Of a stretch of DNA of 64,000 nucleotides, positions 1 through 9,489 are shown piece by piece. This DNA comes from Myxococcales bacterium (GTDB taxonomy: Bacteria > Myxococcota_A > Polyangia > Polyangiales > Ga0077539). The translations under genes and the position numbers were made by a program. The notes under the pieces are model-generated. The model saw only the letters and a program-made list of their open reading frames with translations, did no database searches and was not told the DNA's origin. Numbering within the stretch: the first letter of the stretch is position 1; every line of letters starts with the position of its first letter. Location: the NCBI GenBank assembly GCA_013298625.1, contig JAAFIF010000015.1:62001-126000 (forward strand), given 5' to 3'.

Positions 1-2
1 GG

Positions 3-257
3 GCGCTCAGCGCTGGGCGCTGGGCGTTGCTCTCGCTGCGCTTGTCCGGCGGAGACGCGTATCACCCGCGCGAGAGCGGGAGCGCGCTGCTGGGGTTGCG
101 TCAGCTCGAAGCAGAGGACGCGGCGCGGATCGCCGTCGTCGTGCTGCCGTTCGGTGATCGTTGGCGCAGCGCGATGCTGGCGCTGCTCGGGCTCGACGAG
201 GCCGAGCTCGCGGGTGCGACGTCGGGCAGCGTCTCGTGCCGTCTCGAATACCTGTGA
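3..257 (+). CDS. C-terminal fragment of a protein starting upstream of the window; function unknown
   Basis: Frame is open from base 3 to the stop at 257 with no in-frame stop; convergent with the following gene. Confidence 0.5.
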   Translation, partial: ALSAGRWALLSLRLSGGDAYHPRESGSALLGLRQLEAEDAARIAVVVLPFGDRWRSAMLALLGLDEAELAGATSGSVSCRLEYL

Positions 258-276
258 CGGGGCCTCGCTCGCGACC

Positions 277-2055
277 TCAACCCGGCACTTCGACGCAGCG
301 GCCCGAGAAGCACTGCAGCGGCGCGCAGCAATCGGCGCTGGTCCTGCACATCCCGCACTGTCCGCCGATGCACGCTTGATTGGCGCAGTCGCGGCACGAG
401 GAGCACATGGGCGCTCCGCCGTCGCGCGTCTGCGCGTCGGGCACGCCCGCGTCGCCTGTGGGGATCCTCGGCGTGCAATCGTCGGCCGCGCGCAGCACCT
501 GCCGGTCGTAGTGAACGCTCACGCGGTTGGAGGTCTCGAAGGTCCCCGCGAACACCGCGCCGAACACCTCGAGCGGCGCCGAGCTGCGCACCGGCCCGTT
601 GGGAACATAGAAGTTCGCCCCCAAATCGCTGCTGTTCGACACTTGAAAGCCCTGCGCGCCGCCCACGTACACGCGCGTGAGCGCGGGGTAGTTGGGCGAG
701 CCGAAGCGCAGCGGCGCCGAGGTGTTCACGCTGCCGGCGACGAAGATGTCGAGCGTCGCGGTGGGGTCGAGCGTGATGGTCACCAGGTTGCTCGTGGCGA
801 TGTCTCCGCCGATGAAGATCGCCGTTCGGCCGTGCGCGACGATGGTGATGGGCGTCGAGCCCTGGATGCGCGTGAAGTAATAGCGCCCGCACGGCAGGTC
901 CACGCGCCGCGGCGTCGTGTCGGTCTCGAAGTGCCGCGCGTCCAGGCCGATCGCGCTGTTGTCGTTGCGCGTCGCGTGGTGGGTCACGATGTTGCCGATC
1001 GGCAGCACGCGCTCGGGTGCGCAGTCGCACGGGTCGGGCACGGTGACCGGCTCGCGCACGAGCCTCGTGTACGTCAGCGCCGGCGGCGACGCGACCATCG
1101 CCGTCGCTGGGACGCGCAGCGCTCCGCCGAAGCTCACGGTCGACGACGTCAGGACGTTGCCGTTGACCCATCCCTCGGCGGCGACCGAAAACGTGTTCGA
1201 CGTCTGCAGCGAGCCGTCCAAGTGAAGCTCTTGCCGGATCGTTTGCGGCGCAGAGCTTCCGATGCCCATCTCGGTCCCGACCCAGAGCGAGCCGCCGACG
1301 TTGGACACGTTGCTGTTGGAGAAGCGGTTGTTCACGCCGACGCTGCCGCCGAGCTGTCCGGGCGTGTGCGGTCCGCGGCTGCTGTCGAAGCCGTCGGTCA
1401 CGAGCGGCGCGCTCATCTGCAGGTCTCGACACGAGCAAATCGCCCAGCGAAACGCGACCGTCGCGATGTCTCCCGAGCACCGGGCGGCCCCGCTCTCGAA
1501 GCCTCCGATCTGCACCGGCGGTCCGCCGCCCGCGCACGAGACGCCCGAGGGATCCAAGATCGCCGCCGTCGTGCAGCGTCCGCCCGCGCAGCCCTGGCCC
1601 GCGGGGCAGGCCGTCGCGCACGCTCCGCAGTGGGCGCTGTCGCTCTGAAGGTCGACGCACGTTCCGCCGCACGCGGTGAGCCCGGATGGGCAGACGCTCG
1701 TGCACCCGTTGCTCACGCACACTTGCCCTGCGGCGCAGCGGACGTCGCAGCCGCCGCAGTTGTTCGGGTCCACGCTGGTGGCGATGCAGCGCCCGTTGCA
1801 CAGCGACTGGTACGTGGGGCACGCGGGGCCAGCGTCTGTGTTTGCGCTGTCGTTGGTTGCGGTGTCGAGCGCCGCGGCGTCCGTCGCCGTCGCTGCGTCG
1901 AGCGCGGCGTCCATGGCGATCGATCCGTCTGGCTGCGAGGCGCCGTCGCGCTGCGCGTCGGCTGCCGTCGATCCGTCTTCGATGGGGCTCGGCCCGCCGC
2001 TGCACGCCGAGAGCGCGATGGCCGTCGTCATCCACGACAGCGTCTTGGTCTTCAT
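277..2055 (-). CDS. Secreted/lipoprotein Cys-rich hypothetical protein
   Basis: ORF with N-terminus MKTKTLSWMTTAIALSACSGG (lipobox LSAC), Cys-rich spacers at both ends; start set at 2055. Confidence 0.8.
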   Translation of the reverse strand: MKTKTLSWMTTAIALSACSGGPSPIEDGSTAADAQRDGASQPDGSIAMDAALDAATATDAAALDTATNDSANTDAGPACPTYQSLCNGRCIATSVDPNNCGGCDVRCAAGQVCVSNGCTSVCPSGLTACGGTCVDLQSDSAHCGACATACPAGQGCAGGRCTTAAILDPSGVSCAGGGPPVQIGGFESGAARCSGDIATVAFRWAICSCRDLQMSAPLVTDGFDSSRGPHTPGQLGGSVGVNNRFSNSNVSNVGGSLWVGTEMGIGSSAPQTIRQELHLDGSLQTSNTFSVAAEGWVNGNVLTSSTVSFGGALRVPATAMVASPPALTYTRLVREPVTVPDPCDCAPERVLPIGNIVTHHATRNDNSAIGLDARHFETDTTPRRVDLPCGRYYFTRIQGSTPITIVAHGRTAIFIGGDIATSNLVTITLDPTATLDIFVAGSVNTSAPLRFGSPNYPALTRVYVGGAQGFQVSNSSDLGANFYVPNGPVRSSAPLEVFGAVFAGTFETSNRVSVHYDRQVLRAADDCTPRIPTGDAGVPDAQTRDGGAPMCSSCRDCANQACIGGQCGMCRTSADCCAPLQCFSGRCVEVPG

Positions 2056-2116
2056 GAATCGAGACAATAGCCGAAGGCGCGCTGTCGATGACCGAGAGCT
2101 TTGCGCGTCGACCTCG

Positions 2117-2142
2117 CGACGACGCCGTGAACCGCGTCGTCG
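2117..2142 (-). terminator. Stem-loop CGACGACGC-8nt-GCGTCGTCG downstream of the GH25/C39 gene; possible terminator
   Basis: Perfect 9-bp inverted repeat in the intergenic gap; no clear U-tract. Confidence 0.3.
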
Positions 2143-2161
2143 AAGAGACTCCTCGGCGGGC

Positions 2162-4225
2162 TCACAGCCGCACGTCGGTGCGCGAGGCGACCGAGAGCCA
2201 GTAGTCTCCGTCCGGCCCTGCTGCGGCGCGAAACGACTCGAAGTCGTAGTGCGTCGCGCGGCCGTTGGTGCTCGTGCTGGTCCCCGCGTAGCCGCAGCGA
2301 ACGCAGCCGCGCCAGCGGCCCGCGGGGTCGTTGACGATCCACCCCGTGCGGTCGTAGCCGACGATCAGCAGGACGTGCCCGGCGCCGGTGAAGTAGCCGT
2401 GAGTGATCACAGGGCGGCCCGCGTCGAGCTGCGCGCGGATCATCGCTTCGGTGCCGTTGTACGTAAACGCCGAGCGAAGTCCGAAGCGCTCGTAGAGGGA
2501 GGCGAGGGACGAGGGGCTCTGGCCCGCGGGCTTTCCGTAGCGAACGTAGAGCTGGTCGGGCGTCGTGCTCTGGCCGAAGAAGTTCAAGAGCATCGCGGCG
2601 GAGGTGACGCCGCACGTTCCGCCGGGCTCGTTGCGGTTGTTGTACTGGTAGAAGTACGGCACCGAGAGCGCGCGCCCCGTCTCGCTCGGCGGCGGCTCGG
2701 TCGACGTTGAAGGCTCCGATGCTGCCGGCGCGCTCACGAACGAGCGATGCCAACGGTGTCCTTCGCACACGGCCCCGCCGCTCGCGCGCTTGCAGCGATC
2801 GACCTCGGCGAACGTGAACGCGCCGAACACGTTGTCTCCCTCGCGGCATCGGTTGCCCGCCGTCGCGTCGCGCGCGGCGCCCGGAGGACAATCGCCGCGG
2901 CCGCGGATCGAGCGGGCGAACCCGACGTTCCATCGGTCGCTGCGGCACGCGACGTCGCCGCCGCCCGCGGTGATGCAGCGCTGAATCATCGCTTCGGTGA
3001 AGGGCCCCACCGCGTCGGTGCTGTTGGCGCACAGGTCGAAGTCCGTGTCGTGCGCGAACCCCTCGGCGCAGAAGACCGCGTTGGCCGGGGGGACCATCAC
3101 GCGGTTCCATCGGTAGCCTTCGCACACCGCGCCGCCGCCGCGCGCGCGGCACTGCGCGACCTCCACCCTCGAGAACGGACCGAACACGTTGTCGCCCTCG
3201 CGGCAGTGCCTCAGCGACGCATCGAACGCCGCGCCCGGCGGGCACGCTTCACCGCCGCGGATCGACCGCGCGAAGCCGAGCGCCCAACGATCGCTCTCGC
3301 ACGCGGTCGCGCCGCCGCCGTTGCGCACGCACGCCGCGGTCATCGCCGCGGTGAACGGCCCGACCGCCTCTGTCGCGCTCACGCACAGCCGCGCGGCCGT
3401 GTTGTACGCGAAGCCCGCGGGGCAAAACACAGCGCTCGCGTCGGGCTCGGGCGCGCTCGTACCGGGGCTCGTCGGCGTGGCTGCCTCCGTCGCGCCAGCG
3501 AGCGCGCGCAGCGACCCGAGCGTCCCGTTGAACACGTTGACGTCCACGCCGCCCGCGATGCCCGCGACGCTCCCCTGGTCGCTATATTGCCAGAACGACC
3601 ATCGCGACCAATCGCGCGGCAAGTACGGGCAGCGCACGCCGTAGTTCGCGACCCACAGCGGCTGTCTTGCGAACTCGCTCGCGCCCGAGAGCGTGTCCCA
3701 GAAGCCCATCGCTGCGTACACGATCGGCTCGCGCCCCGTGCCCTCGCGCACGCGGTCGATCCATCGTCGCAGGTTGGCGACCAGCGTCGCCGACGAGACG
3801 CCGTCGCTGCTCTCGACGTCGACCACCGGCGGAAGATCTCCCGCGCCGAGGCGGCCCACCTTGCGGATGAGCAGCTCGGCCTGCGCGAGCGGATCTTGCC
3901 CAGGTCGAAAGAACTGATACGCGCCCCGCAAGAGCCCCGCGCGCTTCGCGCCGCTCCAGTGTCCGTCGAACGAACGGTCTTCGTAGCGCACCCCGTCGCT
4001 CACTCGAATGAACGCGAAGCGCCGACCCGACGCGTACACCGCCGGCCAATCGACGGTGGGCTGGTACTCGCTGACGTCGATCCCCTCGACGACGCCGTTG
4101 CTTCCCTCGCACGCGCGCACTTCGTCCGCGGTTCCGGCGAAGTGACCGTCGATCGCCTCTTGCTCGACGCACGAGAACGCGGTCGCCGTCACGAGCACGA
4201 GAGAGAGGCCGCTTCGTACGTTCAT
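2162..4225 (-). CDS. GH25-family muramidase + four Cys-rich modules + C-terminal C39-like cysteine peptidase domain
   Basis: GIDVSEYQPTVDW, FAFIRVSDG and PPVVDVE (GH25); TCGVTSAAMLLNFFG and GHVLLIVGYDRTGWIVNDPAG (C39-like); start at ATG 4225 with signal-like N-terminus. Confidence 0.85.
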   Translation of the reverse strand: MNVRSGLSLVLVTATAFSCVEQEAIDGHFAGTADEVRACEGSNGVVEGIDVSEYQPTVDWPAVYASGRRFAFIRVSDGVRYEDRSFDGHWSGAKRAGLLRGAYQFFRPGQDPLAQAELLIRKVGRLGAGDLPPVVDVESSDGVSSATLVANLRRWIDRVREGTGREPIVYAAMGFWDTLSGASEFARQPLWVANYGVRCPYLPRDWSRWSFWQYSDQGSVAGIAGGVDVNVFNGTLGSLRALAGATEAATPTSPGTSAPEPDASAVFCPAGFAYNTAARLCVSATEAVGPFTAAMTAACVRNGGGATACESDRWALGFARSIRGGEACPPGAAFDASLRHCREGDNVFGPFSRVEVAQCRARGGGAVCEGYRWNRVMVPPANAVFCAEGFAHDTDFDLCANSTDAVGPFTEAMIQRCITAGGGDVACRSDRWNVGFARSIRGRGDCPPGAARDATAGNRCREGDNVFGAFTFAEVDRCKRASGGAVCEGHRWHRSFVSAPAASEPSTSTEPPPSETGRALSVPYFYQYNNRNEPGGTCGVTSAAMLLNFFGQSTTPDQLYVRYGKPAGQSPSSLASLYERFGLRSAFTYNGTEAMIRAQLDAGRPVITHGYFTGAGHVLLIVGYDRTGWIVNDPAGRWRGCVRCGYAGTSTSTNGRATHYDFESFRAAAGPDGDYWLSVASRTDVRL

Positions 4226-4507
4226 GGTGCGGGCGATGAGCACGCGCTGTGCCGAGCGCGCTCGGCGCAGAAACAAGCGGGGATTCGCAGCAAAACGTCG
4301 CCTGCTCCGCCGCGACCACCGAGACGGCTGGGAGAAACTCTCTGCACGTCAGGGGGACGATGTTCTCCCAGTGCGCGTTCGCGATCTCTATGCTTTCGCG
4401 ACCAGCGCGGCGCGTAGAAGAGGCCAGCGCGCGAGCTCGGGCGCGTCTGCTTTCGTCCGGTGGCTTCTCGCGCGTGCTTCGACGGTGCTATCGAACGGTT
4501 CGACCCA

Positions 4508-5494
4508 ATGGGCCTGTTCGACATCCGCTGCTCGCTCACGAGCGTCGCGACGACGTGGTTCGCCCGCGACGAGGTCTTCGATCGGCGCCTCGCCGCCGAC
4601 GGTCGCCGCGCCGACACGTGCTCGATGTTTCTCGTCGTGCGCGAGGACGATCGCTGGCGTCCTTGGACCCCGCCCATCAGCGGAACCTACGATCGCTACG
4701 GCCGCATCGAGCTGTGGCCCGAAGACATCAACGCGCTCACGGACTGGGCCGGCGAGCGGCTCTGGTCTCTCTATCAGCGCGGCCGCATCGAGACGAGCTG
4801 GCCTGAAGACCTCGAGCGCACCCGCGACGCGACCCGGGTCGAAGCGGTCCTCGGGCACGGCGGCCAGACCGAGTACAACGCGGTAGACCTCCGCATCGAC
4901 GGTCGCCCGACGCGCGCGTGCCTGGTGATGGACCTGTTCGCGGACGCGATCGAGCGAGCGACGATCCGCAAGCCTGCGTCCCTCGACGAGGCGCTCTTCG
5001 ACTGGTTCGGCGGCGAAGACTCGCTCGGGGCAGAGCTGTTCGTGGACGCGCCCAACGCGTCGCTCTCGCAGTGGCAAAGGTACAGCGCGCTGCGGCGCTA
5101 CGCGGACGCGCAGGGAGGGCTGCGCTCGATCGGCGAGGTCGACCTCGGCGCGCTGTGGTCGGACGACGCCGTGGACGTGAGCCTCCGCGAGGCGTGGGAG
5201 CGCGACGAGGGCCCGGTTCGCGCTGTGATCGAAGAGCTCGAACCGCAGCGGTGCGCGCGGTGGAGAGCGCGCCGCGCGAAGGCCTTCAGCGCCGAGGTCG
5301 CCAGGCAACAGCGCGCCGCCGTGAGCGAGCGCGGCGAAGCGCGCGCGTACCGGCCGAGCGAGCGCTACGCGGTCGGCGAGTTCATCGAGCACAAGAGCTT
5401 CGGCGTGGGCCGGGTGCGCACGGTGCTCAGCGCGACCAAGGTCGAGGTCGAGTTCGACGGCGGCGCGCGAACGCTCGCGATGGGCGTCGGGTAG
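4508..5494 (+). CDS. Hypothetical protein with CarD/UvrD-like C-terminal segment
   Basis: Continuous ORF; C-terminus YAVGEFIEHKSFGVGRVRTVLSATKVEVEFDGG; start chosen at MGLFDIRC (4508), upstream start 4460 possible. Confidence 0.7.
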   Translation: MGLFDIRCSLTSVATTWFARDEVFDRRLAADGRRADTCSMFLVVREDDRWRPWTPPISGTYDRYGRIELWPEDINALTDWAGERLWSLYQRGRIETSWPEDLERTRDATRVEAVLGHGGQTEYNAVDLRIDGRPTRACLVMDLFADAIERATIRKPASLDEALFDWFGGEDSLGAELFVDAPNASLSQWQRYSALRRYADAQGGLRSIGEVDLGALWSDDAVDVSLREAWERDEGPVRAVIEELEPQRCARWRARRAKAFSAEVARQQRAAVSERGEARAYRPSERYAVGEFIEHKSFGVGRVRTVLSATKVEVEFDGGARTLAMGVG

Positions 5495-5587
5495 TCGCGC
5501 GCTGATTTGCAGCGCCGACCCCTTTGGCGGTGAGCGACGACGAAACGCCGCGATGCCGGCGTCGCGTTCGTGCACCATGCTCGCGCC

Positions 5588-6649
5588 ATGACGCTTCGAG
5601 ACCTTCGCTCTGTCATCGAGCGCGCCGCCGTCGACGCTGCGCTCCTCGCTCCGCGCGCGCTGCGCGAACGACTCGCGATCGCCCCGCGCCAGCACGAGGG
5701 GGATCAGCTCGACGCCGATGTTCGCCTGGTGATCGCGCTGCTCGCCGCCTCGCGCATGCCCATGTGGCACGAGCTGCCCATGCGTGCGGCTCGCGCTGCG
5801 TTTGATCGCTCGAGCACCCTGCTCGCCCCCGCGGCCGCGCCGCTCGAGTCGGTGCGAGACCTCTCGCTCGAAGGCCCCGCGGGCCCCCTCGCGACGCGGG
5901 TCTACCGCCCGTACGGCCTCGGCGAAGCGAGCCCTGCGCTGCTGTACTTTCACGGCGGGTTCTTCGGGCTCGGATCGATCGCGTCGCACGATCCGGTCTG
6001 CCGCGCGCTCGCCGCGGCGGCGGGCTGTCAGGTGCTCTCGGTCGACTATCGCCTCGCGCCCGAGCACGCGTATCCCGCGGCGGTCGACGACGCCGTGAGC
6101 GCGTTTCGTTCGGTGATTCACAGAGCAAACGAGCTCTCGATCGACCCGTCGCGCGTCGCGGTCGGCGGCGACTCTGCCGGAGGCTACCTGGCCGCGCAGG
6201 TCGCGATCGCGACCGCGCACGACGAGCGCCGCCCTGCGCTGCAGCTCTTGTTCTACCCGGTCCTCGATCTCACCATGCGCTCGCCGTCCATTCGCGCGCT
6301 CGGCGAGGGGCTCGTCCTCGAGCGGTCGACCATGCAGTGGTTTCACGATCGCTTCGCGCCCGTCGGCGTCGATCGCGAGCGCGCTGAGGTCTCGCCGTCG
6401 CATCGCTCGCTGGAATCGTTGCGGGGACTTCCTCCGGCGCACATCCAGACAGCGGGCTTCGATCCCCTCCGCGACGACGGCTTCGCGTACGCCAAGAAGC
6501 TCGCCGAGGCGGGCGTCGCCGTCGAGCACGCGCACTACGGCGCGCTCGTGCACGCGTACCTCAACGTCGCGGGCGTGATCGATCGCGCGGTGGCGCCGTA
6601 CTTCGACGCCGCTGCCGCGCTGCGCCGCGCGTTTAGCGCTGCACGCTGA
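5588..6649 (+). CDS. Alpha/beta hydrolase (HSL/lipase-esterase family)
   Basis: HGGFFGLGS oxyanion motif, GDSAGGYLA nucleophile elbow, C-terminal His in HAYLN. Confidence 0.9.
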   Translation: MTLRDLRSVIERAAVDAALLAPRALRERLAIAPRQHEGDQLDADVRLVIALLAASRMPMWHELPMRAARAAFDRSSTLLAPAAAPLESVRDLSLEGPAGPLATRVYRPYGLGEASPALLYFHGGFFGLGSIASHDPVCRALAAAAGCQVLSVDYRLAPEHAYPAAVDDAVSAFRSVIHRANELSIDPSRVAVGGDSAGGYLAAQVAIATAHDERRPALQLLFYPVLDLTMRSPSIRALGEGLVLERSTMQWFHDRFAPVGVDRERAEVSPSHRSLESLRGLPPAHIQTAGFDPLRDDGFAYAKKLAEAGVAVEHAHYGALVHAYLNVAGVIDRAVAPYFDAAAALRRAFSAAR

Positions 6650-6689
6650 GCGGTCCGTCGCTCCTGCGTTTGCGCACGCGGATCGCGGC

Positions 6690-8399
6690 TCACCGCCAGG
6701 CGCGCTTCTTCTCTCGCTCTCGCCAGAGCAGCAGCGCGATCACCGCGCAGAGCGTCGAGACCGCCGCGACGACCGCCGTTCGCCACACGCGCTGACCGGC
6801 GTCGGGCGCGGCCATCGATCCTCGCGGGTGCGCGAGGCGGTAGAGCGCGGTGCACGCGTCGCTCAGCGCGATCCACTGCTCTTCGGTCGGCTCCGAGCGC
6901 TCTCGCAGCGCGCGCGCTTGTGTCTCGAGCGCGGTCAGGATCGGTCGCGAGCGCGCGAGGTTTTGCACGACCAGCTGCAGCTCGGCGTCCGCGTCGACGA
7001 TGGGCCGCGCGAACGCTCGAACCTCGGTGAACCCTTGGGGATCTCGCACGCTCCCTGGCATGCAACGGCGGTCCACCAGCCTGGTCTCCGCGGGAAAAGC
7101 CCCTGGGTTGCTCATCTCTCGCTGGATCCACTGCAGTCGCTGCGGGGGCGCGTCGGTGCGCTGATAGGGCGCGAGCGCGGCGCCGAGCTCGCCGACGACG
7201 GTCACGAGGGGGCTCGATCGCAGGTCTCGCACCAGCTCGTGTTGCGCTCGGGCGCCCTGCGCAGAGGCTGTCGGCTCGCTCGTCGCGCGCAGGATCTCGG
7301 CCTCGAGCGCGCTCGCGTCGGGCGCATCGAACGCGAGCCCCGCGAGCGATCGTCGTTCGACGTCGAGCTGTTGCAGGCCCGTGAGCGCGACGTGGTCCGA
7401 GAACCTCCACACGTGGTCCTGTCGCTCGCACACGTAGCGCGAGCTGCACACCTCCCGCGTCTGCCCGTGGGAGTCTCGCTCGGTTCTGCACGTCCGTTCG
7501 GTGCGTCCCTGCTCGGTCCGCTCGTGCGTCCACGAAGAGTCCACGCGGCTCGCGGCGCTCGCGACGGCGCGCGAGGGCTCGACGTACGGCTGCAACGCGC
7601 GCGCTGCGTCGCCGATCGCTTGTGTCGCGTCGGTGATGCGCGGCTGCATCTGCTGCAATCGCTGCCGGGCGACGGTGAGTCGATCGCCGCGCGCGAGGCC
7701 CGCGTTGACCGCGGCGTACCCTGTGAACACGACGCCGTACAGCGCGTGCGCAGCGCGGACGGCGCCGTGCGTCGCCGCGGTGCGCTCGGGGACGAGCGGC
7801 GCTGGGCGAGGCCACGTCTTCGTCAGCCTGTGCTCAGCGATCGTGATGGCGATCGGCGCGAGCACGATCGCGACCGGGATCAGGGCCTTGCGCGCGAGGA
7901 TCTCGGCGTCGCTCGGGGGCGTGCTGGCTCGAGTTCGATCGAGCAGGGCGCGCTCGTGCGCGAGCTCGAGCTGATGCTCTTGCAGGTAGGCGCGCAGCAG
8001 GGCGAGCTCGTGCGGGGTGCTCGCCTCACCGAAGCGCTGCAGCACCTCTTGGACCTCGGCGACGTAGCGGCGTCCGCGCTGGTGCTCTTGCGCGCTGGAG
8101 GCGGCGGGGTCGTCGTGAATGGCCGCGATGTCGTGGTCGATCTGCGCGCGCAGCGATTCGATGCGGGCGGGGAGCGTTCGCGTGGCGACGAGTCGGGCGC
8201 GGCGCGCGGCGAAGAGCAGCGCACGTCCGAGGCCGAAGACGCGCACGTTGTCGACGAACGACTGCGTGAGCCCGGTGATCTCGAAGCGGTCTTCGCGCAG
8301 CTCGCAGAGCTTCTGCGCGAGGGTCATCTGCGCGAGCGCGGTCCCCGTGAAGGTGTCGTGATCCGTCGAGCGCTGCACCATCGTCGCCAAGGGCAACAC
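6690..8399 (-). CDS. Hypothetical protein with C-terminal transmembrane segment
   Basis: Long ORF with coherent composition; C-terminal hydrophobic stretch AVVAAVSTLCAVIALLLW followed by basic tail. Confidence 0.65.
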   Translation of the reverse strand: MLPLATMVQRSTDHDTFTGTALAQMTLAQKLCELREDRFEITGLTQSFVDNVRVFGLGRALLFAARRARLVATRTLPARIESLRAQIDHDIAAIHDDPAASSAQEHQRGRRYVAEVQEVLQRFGEASTPHELALLRAYLQEHQLELAHERALLDRTRASTPPSDAEILARKALIPVAIVLAPIAITIAEHRLTKTWPRPAPLVPERTAATHGAVRAAHALYGVVFTGYAAVNAGLARGDRLTVARQRLQQMQPRITDATQAIGDAARALQPYVEPSRAVASAASRVDSSWTHERTEQGRTERTCRTERDSHGQTREVCSSRYVCERQDHVWRFSDHVALTGLQQLDVERRSLAGLAFDAPDASALEAEILRATSEPTASAQGARAQHELVRDLRSSPLVTVVGELGAALAPYQRTDAPPQRLQWIQREMSNPGAFPAETRLVDRRCMPGSVRDPQGFTEVRAFARPIVDADAELQLVVQNLARSRPILTALETQARALRERSEPTEEQWIALSDACTALYRLAHPRGSMAAPDAGQRVWRTAVVAAVSTLCAVIALLLWREREKKRAWR

Positions 8400-8470
8400 A
8401 CGCGGCGCTCGGGCTCAACTCTGACGAGGGGCGCGCTGTGTTGTGGACGGCGCTGCGACCGTGCTGCGCG

Positions 8471-9448
8471 CTACGACGCGGTGAGTGAAGGTGGCAGCCC
8501 GACGACGAACGACAGCGCGCGCCCGTCGACCGGGTGCGAAAACGCGATGCGCCACGCGCGCAACAGATACCCGAGGTCCCCAGGAACCGCGTCCTCTCGC
8601 GCCCCGCCTCCCGCCAGGTACAAGGGATCTCCGACGAGAGGGTGACCGATGGACGCGAGGTGAATGCGAATCTGGTGCGGTCGGCCAGTGAAGATTCGCA
8701 CGTCCACGAGGCTCTCTTCTCCGCGCGAAATGACGGTCGCGACAGACCGCGCGGGTCGTCCCTCTGGGCGCGCGGCGAAGACTTCGCCGAGCCAGGGGTG
8801 GGGTGCGGGGCCGATGTGTGTGGTGATTTCCAGGTCGTTCCAGTCGGGGGCGCCGGTGATGCGCGCGCGGTATCGCTTGTCGACGGCGTGTTCGCGCAGC
8901 GCGCGGGTGAGCGCAGCGCGCGCGAGGTCGGTCTTGGCGAACACGACGAGCCCTGAGGTCCCACGTCCGAGCCGATGAACGGGGTCCGCGCCAGGGTGCG
9001 CTTCGCGCACGACGCTGAGCAGGGTGTTCTCTTGAAACCCTGCGCCCGGCAGCGTGGGCAGCCCGCTCGGCTTGTCGACCACCAGCACGTGCTCGTCTAC
9101 GAACACCAATTGGTAGGACCGATCTGCGTCGGGCTCGACCCACGGCGGCCGTCGCCAGTCGACCCGCTGCCCCGCTCGAACGCGCGCGTCCGCGCTCGCG
9201 CCGCGCCCGTCCACGTCGATCTCGCCCGCGTCGATGCGCGCGCGCCACGCGTGAGCGTCGCTGTGCGAGTACGTCTCGGCCAGCCACTCCGCGAGCGGCC
9301 GGTCCTCGACGGCGCGCGCGACCACCGCGGTGTACGTGTGTCCGCCGTTGGTGACAGTGGGGGGCATGGCGATGGTGTTCAATCGTTCACGAACGCGCGC
9401 AGCGGGCGACGGGAGTGTGCTCGGCGTCGAGGGCTGGTCATCGAACAT
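8471..9448 (-). CDS. RluA-family pseudouridine synthase
   Basis: VDKPSGLPTLPG, PVHRLGRGTSGLVVFAKT, RPHQIRIHLASIGHPLVGDPLY; alternative start at 9367. Confidence 0.93.
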   Translation of the reverse strand: MFDDQPSTPSTLPSPAARVRERLNTIAMPPTVTNGGHTYTAVVARAVEDRPLAEWLAETYSHSDAHAWRARIDAGEIDVDGRGASADARVRAGQRVDWRRPPWVEPDADRSYQLVFVDEHVLVVDKPSGLPTLPGAGFQENTLLSVVREAHPGADPVHRLGRGTSGLVVFAKTDLARAALTRALREHAVDKRYRARITGAPDWNDLEITTHIGPAPHPWLGEVFAARPEGRPARSVATVISRGEESLVDVRIFTGRPHQIRIHLASIGHPLVGDPLYLAGGGAREDAVPGDLGYLLRAWRIAFSHPVDGRALSFVVGLPPSLTAS

Positions 9449-9489
9449 AGGTTGTCACAGCGGTGCCCCATGGTGCGAATACTGCGGGC

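Noticed and set aside
101-2035. 644-aa minus and 638-aa plus ORFs over the first lipoprotein
   Set aside because: Arg/Ala-rich shadows; the 277-2055 minus frame has a signal peptide and patterned Cys
4388-6553. 721-aa antisense ORF (minus)
   Set aside because: Covers two convincing plus-strand genes (4508, 5588); no motifs
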